The position numbers and the translations under genes are program-made. A stretch of 64,000 bases of DNA, taken from assembly GCA_025617745.1 (NCBI GenBank), contig CM046862.1:54241597-54305596 (forward strand), read 5' to 3'. Below are positions 34,531 through 46,489 of the stretch, in pieces. Position 1 is the first letter of the stretch, and each line of letters opens with the position of its first letter. The notes beneath the pieces are model-generated. The model saw nothing but the letters and a program-made list of their open reading frames with translations. It did not search any database and was not told the origin of the DNA. Source of the stretch: Heliocidaris erythrogramma. Lineage: Eukaryota > Echinodermata > Echinoidea > Camarodonta > Echinometridae.

Positions 34531-35175
34531 TGCATGCAGTGCGTGATCGTGTGAAGAAGATGGACTTGAAAACACTTACACTGCTGTGTGTAAGTGAGCC
34601 ATAACATTAAAAAAAAATTATATATTAATAATAATAATAATAGCTGTTTCTTTTATAGCGCCTTACCAGTTACAATGTAACCGACCAAAGCCCTTACAGC
34701 ATTATTACCCCGGTCACTGGATTCAGTTGCGATTCTGCACATTACAGTGCTTAATAACTTATTAACTTAACTATTGCAAGTATGGTACTATTTATCTCAT
34801 AATGATGTCAAATATCTAAATGTTAGATCTAATGTGGATCTAGACTCACTCACTAGACTAGTCACATTATGAATTAGAGGTGTAGATCTATAGAGACTCT
34901 GCCTCTAACTGATCTAAACGATTACACAATTGATGCAGTTTAACTACATTAGATCCCACAGTAACAGTTAGATTTTTGACATCATTTACATTATGAGATA
35001 AAGAGTAGGCCTATACTTGCAAAAGTTATATTTGTAAAAATGTTATGGCTCACTTACACACAACAATGTTTTCTCAGAATTGACACCAGATCTATCCAGA
35101 CAGTTGTTTTTTGGAGCAGAACTTCACGTTGAACTCAAGTCCATCTTCTTCACACGATTACGCACTGCATGCATT
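34531..35175. mobile_element. Nested inverted-repeat element
   Basis: Outer arms 34531-34609 and 35038-35175 are inverted (shared 'ttatggctcacttacacac' and 'gtccatcttcttcacacga'). An inner palindrome, 34773-34850 against 34945-35025, shares 'ttatctcataatg' and 'gatgtcaaa'. A SINE fragment lies between the outer left arm and the inner palindrome. The layers indicate successive insertions. Confidence 0.65.
34618..34765 (-). mobile_element. SINE fragment
   Basis: Contains an (ATA)n tail, 'tttatagcgcctta' and 'attattaccccgg', matching the 3' half of the fuller minus-strand SINE at 62558-62842. The tRNA-like head is missing. Confidence 0.6.
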
Positions 35176-35289
35176 ATAATTATGTGCATATCATGCACAT
35201 ACTTATAATGCATGCACTGTACATACACTGTGTACGTCGCACCTATATACCACAGACCTACTAGAGATGGACATATAGTAGGTACATGG

Positions 35290-35415
35290 TCGTACGGGGC
35301 CTCTTGACGCTCAAGTACTGCCCTCTCACGTTGATGGCGCAAGTCCTGACAAAAAAATTCGTCTCCGAGGCAGCTGTCCTCCGGGGGAGTTGTCCTCCGG
35401 TGAGTTGTTCTGATA
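35290..35415 (+). repeat. Copy of the 22590-22690 terminus
   Basis: Shares 'ttgacgctcaa.tactgccctct' and 'gcgcaa.tcctgaca' with 22590-22660, followed by GTTGTCC repeats. It marks another member of the element family with GTTGTCC-type ends. The inverted partner near 22225-22300 supports a terminal position. Confidence 0.65.
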
Positions 35416-35931
35416 CGATTGTTGGGCATTCTGCAATACTGTGAGGTAAGCGTGTCTTGCTTTTAATGCATCTGCGCTTCATTAGCGATTGGTTTATCCA
35501 TCGTCAACGGTGCATAAAGAGGTTCTAATTATGCGAAAATTTCTTCGCGCTTGATGTTGGAGTTGGGAATTCCGAATCCCAATCCATGCGCAATGACAAA
35601 TTGTTCGGTGTCGGACAAGGTATAATCGGATAAGTTGACAATATGCCTGCCAGTAACGGTACGTGTAGATCCAAATCTCTTCTGTTTGAGAGCTCCCGCG
35701 CTCGTGTAAACAAACAAATGTGCGTAACACGGCAGACAATGCCAATTCTGCTATCAATCGCCACTTCTTTAACAATTATAAGTGCGCTGAACAATACTGT
35801 TCAAATTGGTTCAAAGTTCTCAGCCGAGCGAGAAACTTTAGACATCTGCGCATGCTCAAAGCCACATACTGTACAATCATTCTGTGCCGATGGGCCAACG
35901 TAGACCCCCCCTCCTTGGGGGGGGGGGTTTG

Positions 35932-36160
35932 ATTGCAAGTAGAATCAGAGTCATTGGAAGTCACCGTCATGTCAAAAATGGCTGTTGCTATAGAAACAGT
36001 ATAATAAAAATTGAATATTCTGTAACTAATCAACACAAAACAAAGAACAAGTGTATGTATAGCCTAAAATGGTGTTTATCTGTCAGCTAAATCTGAGTCA
36101 TTTGAAGTCACCGTCATGTCAGAACATGGTTGTTGCTATAGAAACGTTATGGTGAATTAA
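35932..36160 (-). repeat. X-box-bearing repeat, dispersed copy
   Basis: Inverted relative to 46490-46735, sharing 'cagagtcattggaagtcac'-type and 'aaaatggtgtttatctgtc' blocks. It contains GTTGCTATAGAAAC at 35984-35997 and again at 36132-36145. A duplicated 'aagtcaccgtcatgtca' block shows two partial units. It is preceded by a C-run/G-run palindrome at 35905-35929. Confidence 0.7.
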
Positions 36161-36319
36161 TAAATATTGGTGAAAATCTTTTACTATTCAATGCACTTTA
36201 TTAAGTAAGGGTCTCCACAACCCGAAATGATGTTTTTTCCCCCCTGTACGTTAGCTAGGATCCTAAATATCATATCCTACCTGAATGCCACAGAGTTGGA
36301 TGTCGGGCGACCATTCGGG

Positions 36320-36725
36320 CTCTTACCATGGTAATAAGATAGGAAATAACATATATGTGTAATTCAACAACGTGAAAATATTTAGTAAACATTACATCTA
36401 TTTCAAGCAGCTCTTTTAAGTGCACTTTTTTGGTGTGCTTCAAGGTCACAGTCAGGTACACGATTATAATTCTTATTATCCGTTTGGTCTCAAACTGACG
36501 CCGATATGGCGGGTGTGAGCACCAGCCCCATTACTATGGAAACGCACCATCAAAATATTGGAAATTGTTTGAAAATGACATATATATTCTGTTTTAACAA
36601 TAAAAAACACAAAATATTGGTCTTGATATACATATCATAAACTGCCTGAGTTATTACAGTCATAATCCGAATCACTTAAGGCCATAGGAATGTCAAAACA
36701 GGGTTGTTGCCATGGTAGTATTATT
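36320..36725 (-). repeat. X-box-bearing repeat, degraded copy
   Basis: Holds TTACCATGGTAA at 36323-36334, 'actatggaaac' near 36533 and GTTGCCATGGTAG at 36706-36718. It also has the 'ccgaatcactta' block equivalent to 'caaatgactcagatt' of the 55-57 kb array. More diverged than the other copies. Confidence 0.5.
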
Positions 36726-36729
36726 ATGA

Positions 36730-37860
36730 AAACTAAGAAATTGAAAAAAAAAAAGGTTACAGATTTTTTGTTATTACACAGCAGCAATTATGTTGCAAAT
36801 ACATTTTTTGACTGTTCACCGTGTTCGGATAGCTCCGGGCAAGATGTGGGTGTCTATGTGGGGGACCGTTGCGGTAACAACAGCTGATCCTAACAGGTTA
36901 GCTGTACTTGAGTAATTATACTTCCACCTCTATGCCTTGGTGTTGGGATGGAGGTAATGGAGGCTTAATAGATTGATTAACCTCAGTCACAGAACCTAAT
37001 GTATTCATAAGATGATAAACTTGTCGGTCTGTAGCTAAACCTGTCTACTGGAAAAAAAAACTCTGAGGAGATTGGAATAGAATTTAGCATTTTTCCCCTA
37101 ATCCTACCCATAAGAAATCTGCATGTTCATTAAGGATTATTAGCATGACCAAGGTGGTATAGGATTTGGACTTCATCAGATACAGGGCCAAAGAATTGAG
37201 CTTTTGGGTGCCTCATCATATATCAAGTCCAGGACTAAAGTGCTGATACCTGCCTGAAGTTTTTATATTTGCTAGAAAGTATTCAAAAGAGTCACTGAGA
37301 AGGCCTGTGGTGCAATGCAGCTCAGCATTCTCATGGCTTGCATGATTGGGGTACCTGTATATTAGCTATGACTTGATGTGTTGGGGACCATAAGACCTAT
37401 ACGTTTTCATATTGGTTGCCCTTACAGGTAAGATGCAGTTCTCTTGGCTTTAGAGGAGATATAGCCAATAGTTTGTGAGATGATTCATCTAATACTATCT
37501 TGCCTTAAGCACGGTTGGCTAAAGGATGGGGGTATATTTTTAGCAGAGTTTAGTGGCTAAGTCCATAATGTTGTGAAATTAGTTAACACCAGTGGGTTTG
37601 TCTATCTATCTTTTACTGCTTGAACTGAGTATTCTCTTATTAAAACGTGGTTGACTTTCTTACAAGTCTGATATGGTGAGGCACTCTTATCTGGCATGAA
37701 TCACAGGCTGAGAAGGTCATGATGAGGAGATTATCCAACCCTCCCCCGGTTTGGTTTGGCAGAATAAAGTCAGAACTCAGGATGGAAATATAGGTGTCAT
37801 CTATACCTCCACCACTATGTTAGAAGAGAATACATTTTTTGCAATGCTTGAGTAATGTCT
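36730..37860. other. Unassigned stretch
   Basis: Moderately GC-balanced sequence with no clear open frame, terminal repeat or RNA gene recognised. Confidence 0.4.
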
Positions 37861-37861
37861 C

Positions 37862-38957
37862 TACACAGTAAATAATATTTTAAACAACTCTTCAAAATTT
37901 TTAAACAACGCTGTTTAAACAACAACTGTTGTTTAAAACTTTATACAACCCAAGTTGTTTAAACTTTAAACAGCCTGTAGTTTAAAATTTTTAACAATTT
38001 TTTTAAGCAACAGCTTTTAAACAACTAGGTTGTTAAAAATTAAGTTGTTTAAAAAACCCCAGTTGTTTAAAACTTTTTTTCACAACTATTGCTTTAAAAA
38101 ATTGTTGTTTAAAAAAGTTGTTTAAAGTAAGTTGTTTAAAACTTTTTACACATTGTTTAAAAAATGCATTCAAATTTGATGTTCAAATTAATTATTTAAA
38201 ACACTATACGGATATGATGTGTTTAAACGTACACGGTTGTTTAAGGCTGTTGTACACAAAGTAAGTTCCAAATGCCAGAGGTGATTTATACGTTCAGAGG
38301 TAAGCATTTAGACTGAATATATTGTAATCTGATCGAGTTATACTCAATACATATTTGTGCTGCCTTGAAATCTACATTATGTCTAGATCTAGACCACATC
38401 CATAAAATAAATTATGATGTAGACCTGGAACTTTGCAGCGTAGGGCACTTTAAATTAGTTGCACACATACAGTATAGGACCGGACCCACACGAGCATTAT
38501 GTGCAACATAAACTGCGCTGCGCTGCGTTAGAAGGGCGACTTGCATAGTTGCAGCTAGGTCAAAATCATAATTAATTCTGTGACTGTGGCTTAGATCTAG
38601 ACATCATACATCATATATGGCAGCACAAATATGTCTTGAGTATAAAATCGATCAGATTATATTTAGTCTAAATGCTTACCTCTACATGTATCAATTATCT
38701 CTGGCATTTGCATCTTCTGCAACATTGCAACCACAAAGGCATCCGCTATGATGAAGCCGGCTGTGTTTGGCGGAGAAGGAAACCCGTCTAGCGCGAATTT
38801 TCAACCTTTTTAAACAACGTTGTTTAAAAGATTATCATTGATGTCTTAAACAGCGGTTGTTTAAAATGCAGGGTCCGTCATTTAAACAATATTGCTTAAC
38901 ATTTAAACAACACAAATTTAAAAACAGCGAAATTTTAAACAGCGTTTTTGCTGTGTA
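37862..38957. mobile_element. Palindromic transposon with GTTTAAA subterminal clusters
   Basis: About 1.1 kb. The left end has 'tacacagtaaata' and the right end 'tgctgtgtatg', forming short inverted termini. 37880-38250 and 38795-38945 are packed with TTGTTTAAA / TTTAAACAA motifs, at least 25 in all, some as the palindrome GTTTAAAC. The middle is also inverted: 38255-38400 against 38590-38740 ('tctagatctaga', 'ggtaagcatttagactga'). No transposase. The LINE tail at 38958 starts directly at its right edge. Confidence 0.7.
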
Positions 38958-41868
38958 TGGTTAGGATTTGATTTGATTTGATTTGAATTTATTCAGACAT
39001 TATAAAAACATGTCTCGGGAAAACAAGAAAGTTTTGACCAACCCATACAAGTTTGTTTCCCGGATATAAATAACAAGTAGATTCAATATCATAAACATAC
39101 TGCACAAAGTATTATTTAAAAGATGTAAACGATAGACAACAATGATGATTGCAAGTAAAATCACTGTAGTATTGCAGAGTACACAATTACTTAGTTGAGG
39201 TATAGCATCTGTGAAATTAACTATGTGGGTTGAGATGCTTATTTAACGCTCTTTTAAACATGCTAAGAGTTTTAATATTGACTACATACTTCGGAAGTTT
39301 GTTCCAATCATTCATGGTTTTAGGATAAAATGAGTTCATATAATAATCTGTTCTTGCGAAGGGTACATGCATCTTTAAGTTATGATTGGTTTTTCCGATT
39401 CTGTTCGCAGGTGTGCACCTGTCTTTATGTCCTATATCTATTAAATCATTAACAAGCTTATAATAAAACAACAGTGGGAGGTACTTTCGTCTATTCTCTA
39501 ATGTATTCATACTTAACTTTTGTAATAAAGTATAATAACTAGTGCTCCAGTCTTTGCACATCATTCTTAAATAGCATTTTTGAATTCGTTCAACCAGTTG
39601 TTTTTTTGAATTTCTATATGGATCCCATGCTATACAACAATAATCCAAACGTGAGCGTACTAAAGATTCATAAAGATTTGTTAAAACAGATTTTGGACAG
39701 TCAACAGAGTTCCTCCGTATAATACCAACAAGTCTATTGCACTTCACATGTAATTCAGAACAATGATCATTCCAATTTAAAGTATTGTTCATCATAAGAC
39801 CCAAATATTTCTCTGACATTGTATTTTATAGCTCCTGACCAGCAATAGTACATGCGTAAGCTATATCATGAAGCTTCCGAGACATCGTCATAATCTTGCA
39901 TTTAGATAAATTAAAATCGAGCATCCATGTCTTAGACCACTGATTTAAAACTTCCAGATCATTTTGTAAAATTTTACAATCATCTAAAGTAGAAATACGA
40001 CGATATAAAATACAATCATCAGCATATAATCTAATGGTAGAGGCGATGTTATTAGATATATCATTAATAAAACATAGAAATAACGCCGGACCCAAAATTG
40101 TACCTTGAGCAACACCAGATTTAACATCAATCCATGAAGAAAATTCACCATTAATAAAAACTCTTTGCGATCTTTTTTGTAAAATTTAAATTATTTGATT
40201 TCACACCGTATACTTGTAGTTTTGTTCTTAAAAGTTCATGGGACACACTGTCGAATGCCCTGGCAAAATCAAGAAAAGCAATATGAACACTTGAACCCGT
40301 TTCCAAAATATATGACCAATCATCGATAACCTCTACTAATTGAGTTTCGCATGATCTCTTTTCACGAAAACCATGTTGGTTATCACATAAAATGTTATTA
40401 TTGTTAAAATGTTGAAATAGGCGTTTACAGACTATTTTTTCTAAAATCTTACTTGTAACAGACGTTAGCGATATTGGCCGGTAATTACTAGCGTCTTCTT
40501 TTTTTATATATAGGGCAAACATTTGCTCTGAGCCAGTCTTCTGGTAAAATGCCGGATGACAAAGACATGTTAAAAAGTTTACAAAGAGAAGGCGTTAATT
40601 GGTCTGCACCTTCCTTTAACAAACGTGGAGATATTTCATCAGGTCCCTGTGCTTTTGAAACGTCTATACTTTTCAACAATTTTAAAACCTCAGTCTCTGT
40701 ACATTGAATGTCCTTCATAATAGGTGCCTACTGCTATATTCAGGTATTGAGAGGCTTACGTGGTCTTTAAAAGCTTGATTAAATTGTAAATTGAAAGCAT
40801 CAGCCTTTTGTTGATCTTCTGTTATAAGCGTACCATTGACCTTTAAGCATTCAACCGTACTATGATCACATTTTCTAGACTTGATAAAACTCCAAAACAA
40901 TTTCGGGTTATGTTTTAAGCTTTTACACAAATCATTCTTTAAAAAAGACACATAGTTAGATTTAATTTTCTTCTTTACTTCTCTCCTTAATTGTCGATAC
41001 ATCTCCCAGTGAGATTCTGTACGTGACTTTTTAGCTATGTTAAACATTCTATTTCGTTTTTTAATCATTTTTTACATCCTTATTTATCCATTGAACATTA
41101 GATCCTTTTGTCACATTGCCATGTGGGATATTTGCATCGCAAATCTTCATCACAACATGTTTCCACGATTGCCAGTGGTGTTCTACATCATATGCATTGT
41201 TTTCATCTAGTAATGTAGCATCTTTTAAATCATTATGAAACTGTTCTAAATTGCCTTTGGAATAAAAGTATATTTTTCTCTTCTTAAATTCGTTTTTAAT
41301 TATGTAACAAACCAATGTAAATCTTATTGCCTCATGAAAAGTTGAAAATATCAAATCTAATATATTGCTTGTCGATTCAGTAATCCTAGTTGGTTGACAT
41401 ACATGTTGATAAAGAAAGTTATTATCAATTATCGAAATAAAAGAGTTTGTAAGAGTTATCCGATGTTACATGGTATCCATCGGCCCATCGTAAATTCGGT
41501 AAGTTAAAATCACCTGTTAAAACAACATTGTGCAACCTTTTGCCATTATTGGATATTAGGGACATAGATTTATTTAACTCATATAAAATATCTAACTTAC
41601 TACTTGGAGGCCTGTAAAACACGCCTAAAAATAGAGATTTATAGTTTTTACATAGCAATTCACACCAAATTATTTCACATTCGGATTCAAGGTCTGGTCT
41701 GTGGAGTACAGTTAAATCATTACGATAAGCTATAAGAACACCACCTCCATGTTTATTCCTGTCCCTCCTTATTACTTTGAAATCTTCAAGAAATATCTCT
41801 GTAGATAAAATTTCATGACATAAGTGTGTTTCAGTAATGAAAAATATGTGTGGTTTTTCACATTGTAC
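38958..41868 (-). mobile_element. Nearly complete LINE, 5'-truncated
   Basis: A minus-strand non-LTR retrotransposon of about 2.9 kb. It ends in repeated 'tcaaa' units (38960-38983 on the plus strand reads 'gatttgatttg'). Endonuclease, linker, reverse transcriptase and C-terminal region are in the expected order. The 5' end is cut inside the endonuclease, next to a small inverted-repeat segment at 41869-42027. Short-repeat 3' tails fit CR1/L2/Jockey-group elements. Confidence 0.85.
39217..41868 (-). pseudogene. LINE endonuclease-reverse transcriptase, inactivated
   Basis: Endonuclease part (41868 to about 41330): FFITETHL (catalytic Glu), HGGGVLIAYRNDL, LGVFYRPPSS, VVLTGDFNLP and, after a frameshift near 41450, QPTRITES and ILDLIFST. 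The terminal SDH motif appears lost in a deletion. Linker 40715-41330. Reverse transcriptase: GPDEISPRLLK, NYRPISLTSVTSKILEK (about 40440-40490), FLDFARAFDSVSHE (about 40245-40290), GVAQGTILGP (about 40095-40125) and the catalytic YADD (near 40010-40025). C-terminal region 39217-39819. A single in-frame TAA near 39828 interrupts the last part. Frameshifts occur near 40165, 40510, 40715 and 41065. The polymerase motifs themselves are intact, so inactivation may be fairly recent. Confidence 0.9.
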
Positions 41869-42027
41869 AATAATATAATATTGACTGGCTTGAGGGGGAT
41901 ATCAGAATATATTGTCTGCAACAGACACGTTTCTTTGCCTGTCTTCGACTCGGGGCAATATGGTTCTTTTAAGGGCAATATTTTCGATATCCACCGAAAG
42001 TAGAGCCAGTCAATATTATTATTATTA
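41869..42027. repeat. Small inverted-repeat segment
   Basis: 'aatattgactggct' near 41877-41890 is inverted at 42004-42016. The enclosed 'acacgtttctttgcctgtc' (41926-41944) recurs almost unchanged at 42074-42092. It abuts the truncated LINE end. Confidence 0.5.
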
Positions 42028-42029
42028 CC

Positions 42030-43030
42030 TAGACTCAATGATCATCGATATGCCTATTTTGTAGCAATTACAAACACGTCTCTTTGCCTGTCAGTCCTTC
42101 TGATTTCAGGTTATTCATACAGATATGTAATCTGGGCCAAGCAATTGTGACGTAAATTGTTTTCGCGCGTATCCATTGTTTAAACCTTTCCACTTTAACG
42201 CGTACACAATACTGCGCGTATGCACTTTGATTAAAAGCGCGCTGACAAGAAAGGGTGGAATATATGGCAAAAAAGTTGCCCTCTTTTTTAGTACATTGGT
42301 CTATGGGGAAAACCCGGAAGAGGGCAATATGGCAAATATTGCCCGCTCCGGTGACGGATTGGGAGTTGCGTGTAAAATACGGCTTTTTATTTTGCAGCTA
42401 AAAATGCCCTGTATAGGTAATAATAGTTCTTATTTCATCAATCTTATTTACAACACTTCTAGCATTTAAATATATGCATTTCAGTTTATGACCAAACAGT
42501 GACCAAACAGAGTGCATTGACGACATTGGAGCTGGATTCCGTGTCTACAGCTTTGTGCGCGGTGGTTGGGTTCTCCGCAGTATTCACACCCTGTCGCATA
42601 CAGTCAGTCCGCAGCCCGTGCGTTAATGAGCCAAAATGCCGATTCCTCCGAAGATTTCCTCTCCACTGGATATCGAGTCTCGCGAAACGAGATAGCGTGA
42701 GATTTGGCGAGATATTTGCAAGGGGTCAAGAAAGTATCTCTCAAACGAAAATAATGCAGAAATCGTTCGGCTATGGTAAAGGAACTTCTCCGTGACATTT
42801 CGCTCTTTATTTTGGTATATAACATGACTATATTCGATCGGATTTGGATATCTTTTACCTCGTCCAAAAATGATGAAATTTAGGACTTTTTGGGGAGCAA
42901 TTTTAGCCTCTATTTGCTTCCCCCTAACTCCTGACTGGTATAAAGTTTTAAAATCGAAGTGATGTTGGTGATCGTTGAGTTGGATTATTGGCGCTAACAA
43001 TGAATTGACAATTATTTTGCAGCAAAGTGT
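42030..43030. other. Unassigned stretch
   Basis: Fairly open on both strands, but the frames (42499-42795 plus, 42623-43051 minus) overlap each other and show no motif. Confidence 0.4.
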
Positions 43031-43034
43031 ATTT

Positions 43035-43692
43035 GTGACCCGCCGCCTCAAAACCTACAATAAGTCGCGCGGACCACAACGTAGCAAACAGCCCAAAATA
43101 GTAAATTTGCTTGGATCAGTCGATTTTCTTTTTTGATAGAAATAGGTAGTTTCATTATCATTCTATCATGTCTCAAGTTTGTGAGTCATAATTCGACTTA
43201 GAAATATGTTTTTGGGGCATTTTAAAGTGACTCCTTTTTTTCACCTGTGGAGCTAATGGATGTTTGGAGAGCTTTTGTAATACTTTCATTCAATGCCAAA
43301 TTACTACTTTACCTCTAAAGGTATTAAATTGATTTTTAGAGTGAGTAATGAATAGGTCCTCGTGGAGCAGCTTGCCAAAATTCAGCCTAATCTGATAATC
43401 CCTTCATACCGCTTGCTATGGCTATTTGAATACCCAGTTTTACTTGGGCGCACACAGAGAGCGAAGATTTAGCACTCTTTTGTTCCGAACTTAAATGGCC
43501 ATTTTCTCTGAATAGGAGTTATTGATTGCTGGTTACATACTGATTCTAAAAGTGATATTTAAAGGTGTTATCATTGAGTAAACTAAGCAAGTGATATACC
43601 ATTGGAAAGCTGAGAATCTCTACTTTCAGAAAATGTATAAAACAAAAAAAAAATTTTGGCGACTTATTGTAGGTTTTGAGGCGTCGGGTCAC
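43035..43692. mobile_element. MITE related to the 21.2 kb element
   Basis: Termini GTGACCCGCCGCCTC and GAGGCGTCGGGTCAC continue inverted through 'ctacaataagtcg'. They are flanked by ATTT on both sides (43031-43034, 43693-43696). The GTGACCC start and AATAAGTCG block are shared with 21203-23498. 658 bp, no coding. Confidence 0.82.
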
Positions 43693-43974
43693 ATTTGTCG
43701 AAGAAAATATGATTTTCTTTCAAACGTTTTCCAAACAAAATACCCCGTGAAAGCCACTGAGGGGTGAACGTCCGGTACGCTACGCCGGGTGCAACGGGGC
43801 CGGGAATGTTCCAAGCTGCTGCTGTAGTTAGTTACTCCAGTCCCGTCGAACATTCACTGTTGCAATAGCGTAAAAGGTACACCAAAATCAATGTAACTGT
43901 AAGGAGGATATAATTCATCAACAGTGATTTTAGGACTATTTTAGTTTTCTCTGTGCAAACGTTGGGTGTCCAAG

Positions 43975-45970
43975 ATGAAAATGAAGCAATTTCGGACTTT
44001 TTTCATTCAATTTGATATAAGAGTCATTCAAATTAGCGAAAAAATCTGCACCGTAAAATTCATCATTCAACTTGGTATTTCGGTCATTCAAATTCGCACT
44101 TAGATCAAACAATTTAACACTTTTCTCATTCAAAATAAAAAGTCGGTTGGGAGCACTGAAATTCGCCACCATGTCGGAAAGCGTCTCTTCCAGCATTCAA
44201 ATTCGCACGTGGGCATTCGAATTCGTAATAAGCCCATTCAATTTAGCATGTTTAAGGTATTTGGACTTTTAATTAATTTACTTTGAAATAAATTGTTTTG
44301 TAATGCGTGGTTAGGCTTCCTTTTCATTACTCAGTTCCATTCCATAGGCCTTATAGCTTGTATATTCAAGTAATACAAGTCTACATCACTCCAAATTACG
44401 CTTCCATTTGAGACACACTCGCAATTGATTGCTCTCCGCTGTCTATCTCTATCATGGAACCACGGGTTAGATATAGACGCATATGGAACGAAGATAGAGA
44501 GAGGCTTATAGATGCATTTGAAGGGGAGCACACAGACTATCTTGAACTTGCAGACAACCCTTGGCATTAAAAAGAGCACCGCAAGATCCATAGTGGCCAT
44601 AAGTTGCGCCAACCACGTTAAGCTGGACGACGATATGCGAACGCGACTGCAACACATAGTTGACGCTAACCCCCTCGCCACCCTTCAACAAATGAAGAGG
44701 GACTTGGCGGCATCAATGCCCCAGAAGCCAGCTGTCTCGGTTTCCTCGATTTCAAGGGCACTTGACGGCATGCTGATTTCCTTGAAACTGGCAAAAGACT
44801 TGCCAGACGGAAGAAATGCCCCCAAACCCTGGAATCACGGGTACAATACGCCCAGTGGTTCATGGCAGAGGGATTAGTTGGCCACTGTGTGTTCATTGAC
44901 GAATGCGGTTACAACATTTGGACTAGAAGATCTTTTGGGAGGGCACCTCGAGGAATCCCAGTTCGCCGAATAGTCAATCGTCAACGCGGCAAGAACTGTA
45001 ACATTACTTTCGCGGTTTCGGCAGGGATTGGCCTCGTTCACCACACAATTTCGAATGAGACGGTGACCAGAGCCTCTTTCGAAGACTTTTTGGCTGCAAC
45101 CGCTATCGAATGTGCCGACCTCTTTCCAGCAGATGAGCCAATTTTCTTGGTCTTTGACAACGCGAGACCGCATATTCGTGCCCAGCTACCAGTTGACGCC
45201 GACCCTCGCATCAGTCTAAAGCGCTTACCTCCCTACTCCCCCTTTCTGAATTTCACAGAAATGGCCCATGCTGCCTTCAAGGCGGCGGCCGTCAAGCGCG
45301 ACCTTGCACGTGCTGAGTGGCAGCAGAGAATGGGTGACAGGGCAGCTACAGAAGAAGAGGGGATGACGATGCGAGAATGGAGAACCCATCTTGTGCAGCA
45401 AGTGGCAAGACGCAACATCGACGCCATCACCCCACACAAGTGCATGCGCTGGTATCGTCACACCCAAACGTATATTCCGAGATGCCTGGATCGCGTGGAA
45501 ATAGACGGCTGAATGACGTGACATTAACTTTCAAAATCATGGACTAAAACTCATTACCCGAACCCTCCCCAATGAAAAACACACACACAAAAAAACCCCA
45601 TGCAATTTGAAACCAATATATCAAAATTAGTAAAGAATAACAACCAAATAAAATGTGTTCGACGTAAATTACGAATTCGAATGCTCAATGTGCGAAAAAG
45701 AATGCTCTGAAATGAATTTGAATGCTGGAATAACGGTATTGCGCAATCGCATCACCTCCCGTTCTAAATTGAATGACCGTTTTACGAACTTGATGCATTT
45801 TTTGCGAATTCGAATGAAATTAGTCTAAATTGGATTGATAAAAGTACTAATACGAATGCATGAAATATTAATTTGAATGCTTAAATGCTTGTACACGGCC
45901 AAATTCTTGCATTGAATGCACGTTGTATGAATTTGACTGATGAACTTACGAAATTGACCGCAAAAACCTG
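43975..45970 (+). mobile_element. Tc1/mariner-like transposon with motif-packed ends
   Basis: A decayed transposase (44454-45512) lies between two regions of CATTCAAATTCGC-type motifs: about 12 at 43990-44250 pointing right and a similar number of complements (GAATTCGAATG) at 45665-45960. The right terminus reads 'gaaattgaccgc' then 'aaaaacctg' before TA. The left block aligns with 57600-57640 ('cattcaaattcgcgaaa'), but its outermost 15-20 bases are not recognisable. Element length of about 2 kb is normal for the superfamily. Confidence 0.75.
44454..45512 (+). pseudogene. Tc1/mariner (IS630 superfamily) transposase, two frameshifts
   Basis: Three frames join to one transposase. Frame 1 (44454-44561) starts MEPRVRYRRIWNEDRERL. 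Frame 2 (about 44560-44785) gives a helix-turn-helix with LGIKKSTARSIVAI. Frame 3 (about 44790-45512) gives the catalytic core. The first shift is at a CCC run near 44558. The second is near 44785. The core has FIDECGYNIWT (first Asp, about 44893), FLVFDNARPH (second Asp, about 45155) and LPPYSPFLNFTE (third acid, Glu, about 45262). I count 33 residues between the second Asp and the Glu, close to the usual 34. The core frame is open to a normal stop after 217 codons with all three acids retained. Confidence 0.87.
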
Positions 45971-46239
45971 TATTAACAATGAATGATATCTTCCCCTTCC
46001 TCATGAATGACCTATAATATTAGCGCTAACACCAGGGAGGTGGAAGAGCTCCCTGTTCACACAAAATTTATCATCAATGCAGGGTACACACTAGGCCTAT
46101 TGTTTACATGTACAATCCTTATGTTACATCAAATTCAGCCCACTTCTTGTGCTTATAAATGTGTAAAAGTCATAAATGTGGCTGTACCAAGGAGTAATGT
46201 GATTACTCCTTGGCTGTACTAGATCTTGCCTACGAAATA

Positions 46240-46450
46240 CATGGTGGAAGCACTGTGGTATATTGGTGAAGGCCTTTCACTCTCATACGAGAGCTCATGG
46301 ATTCGATCTTTGATCGGTTCTTATCCCTGGGCAAGGTGTTTTGTTTTCCTTGACCCAGATGTATGAAATGTGTACAAACAAGGCAATGATAGTTGCAGGG
46401 CAGTAATATTACTGATGTGGTTATCCTGGGTAAGTAAAATCAATTTGTTA
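46240..46450 (+). mobile_element. tRNA-derived SINE
   Basis: A tRNA-like head (46250-46320) has TGTGGTATATTGGTGAA (A-box-like) and GGATTCGATC (B-box-like) and is followed by 'ctgggcaaggtgttt' and 'gacccagatgtatgaa'. That body order is typical of marine invertebrate SINEs as I recall them. The tail is not clear. Confidence 0.6.
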
Positions 46451-46489
46451 TTATCTATTATTCTAAAACTCTGATGTTTCTTGGTGCCT

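Noticed and set aside
35124-35429. 101-codon minus-strand frame with no internal stop
   Set aside because: It overlaps the inverted arm of a nested element and a repeat terminus, and no family motif is visible.
42499-43051. Overlapping open frames on both strands suggesting a gene
   Set aside because: No domain, splice signal or codon bias could be argued, and the region runs into a MITE at 43035.
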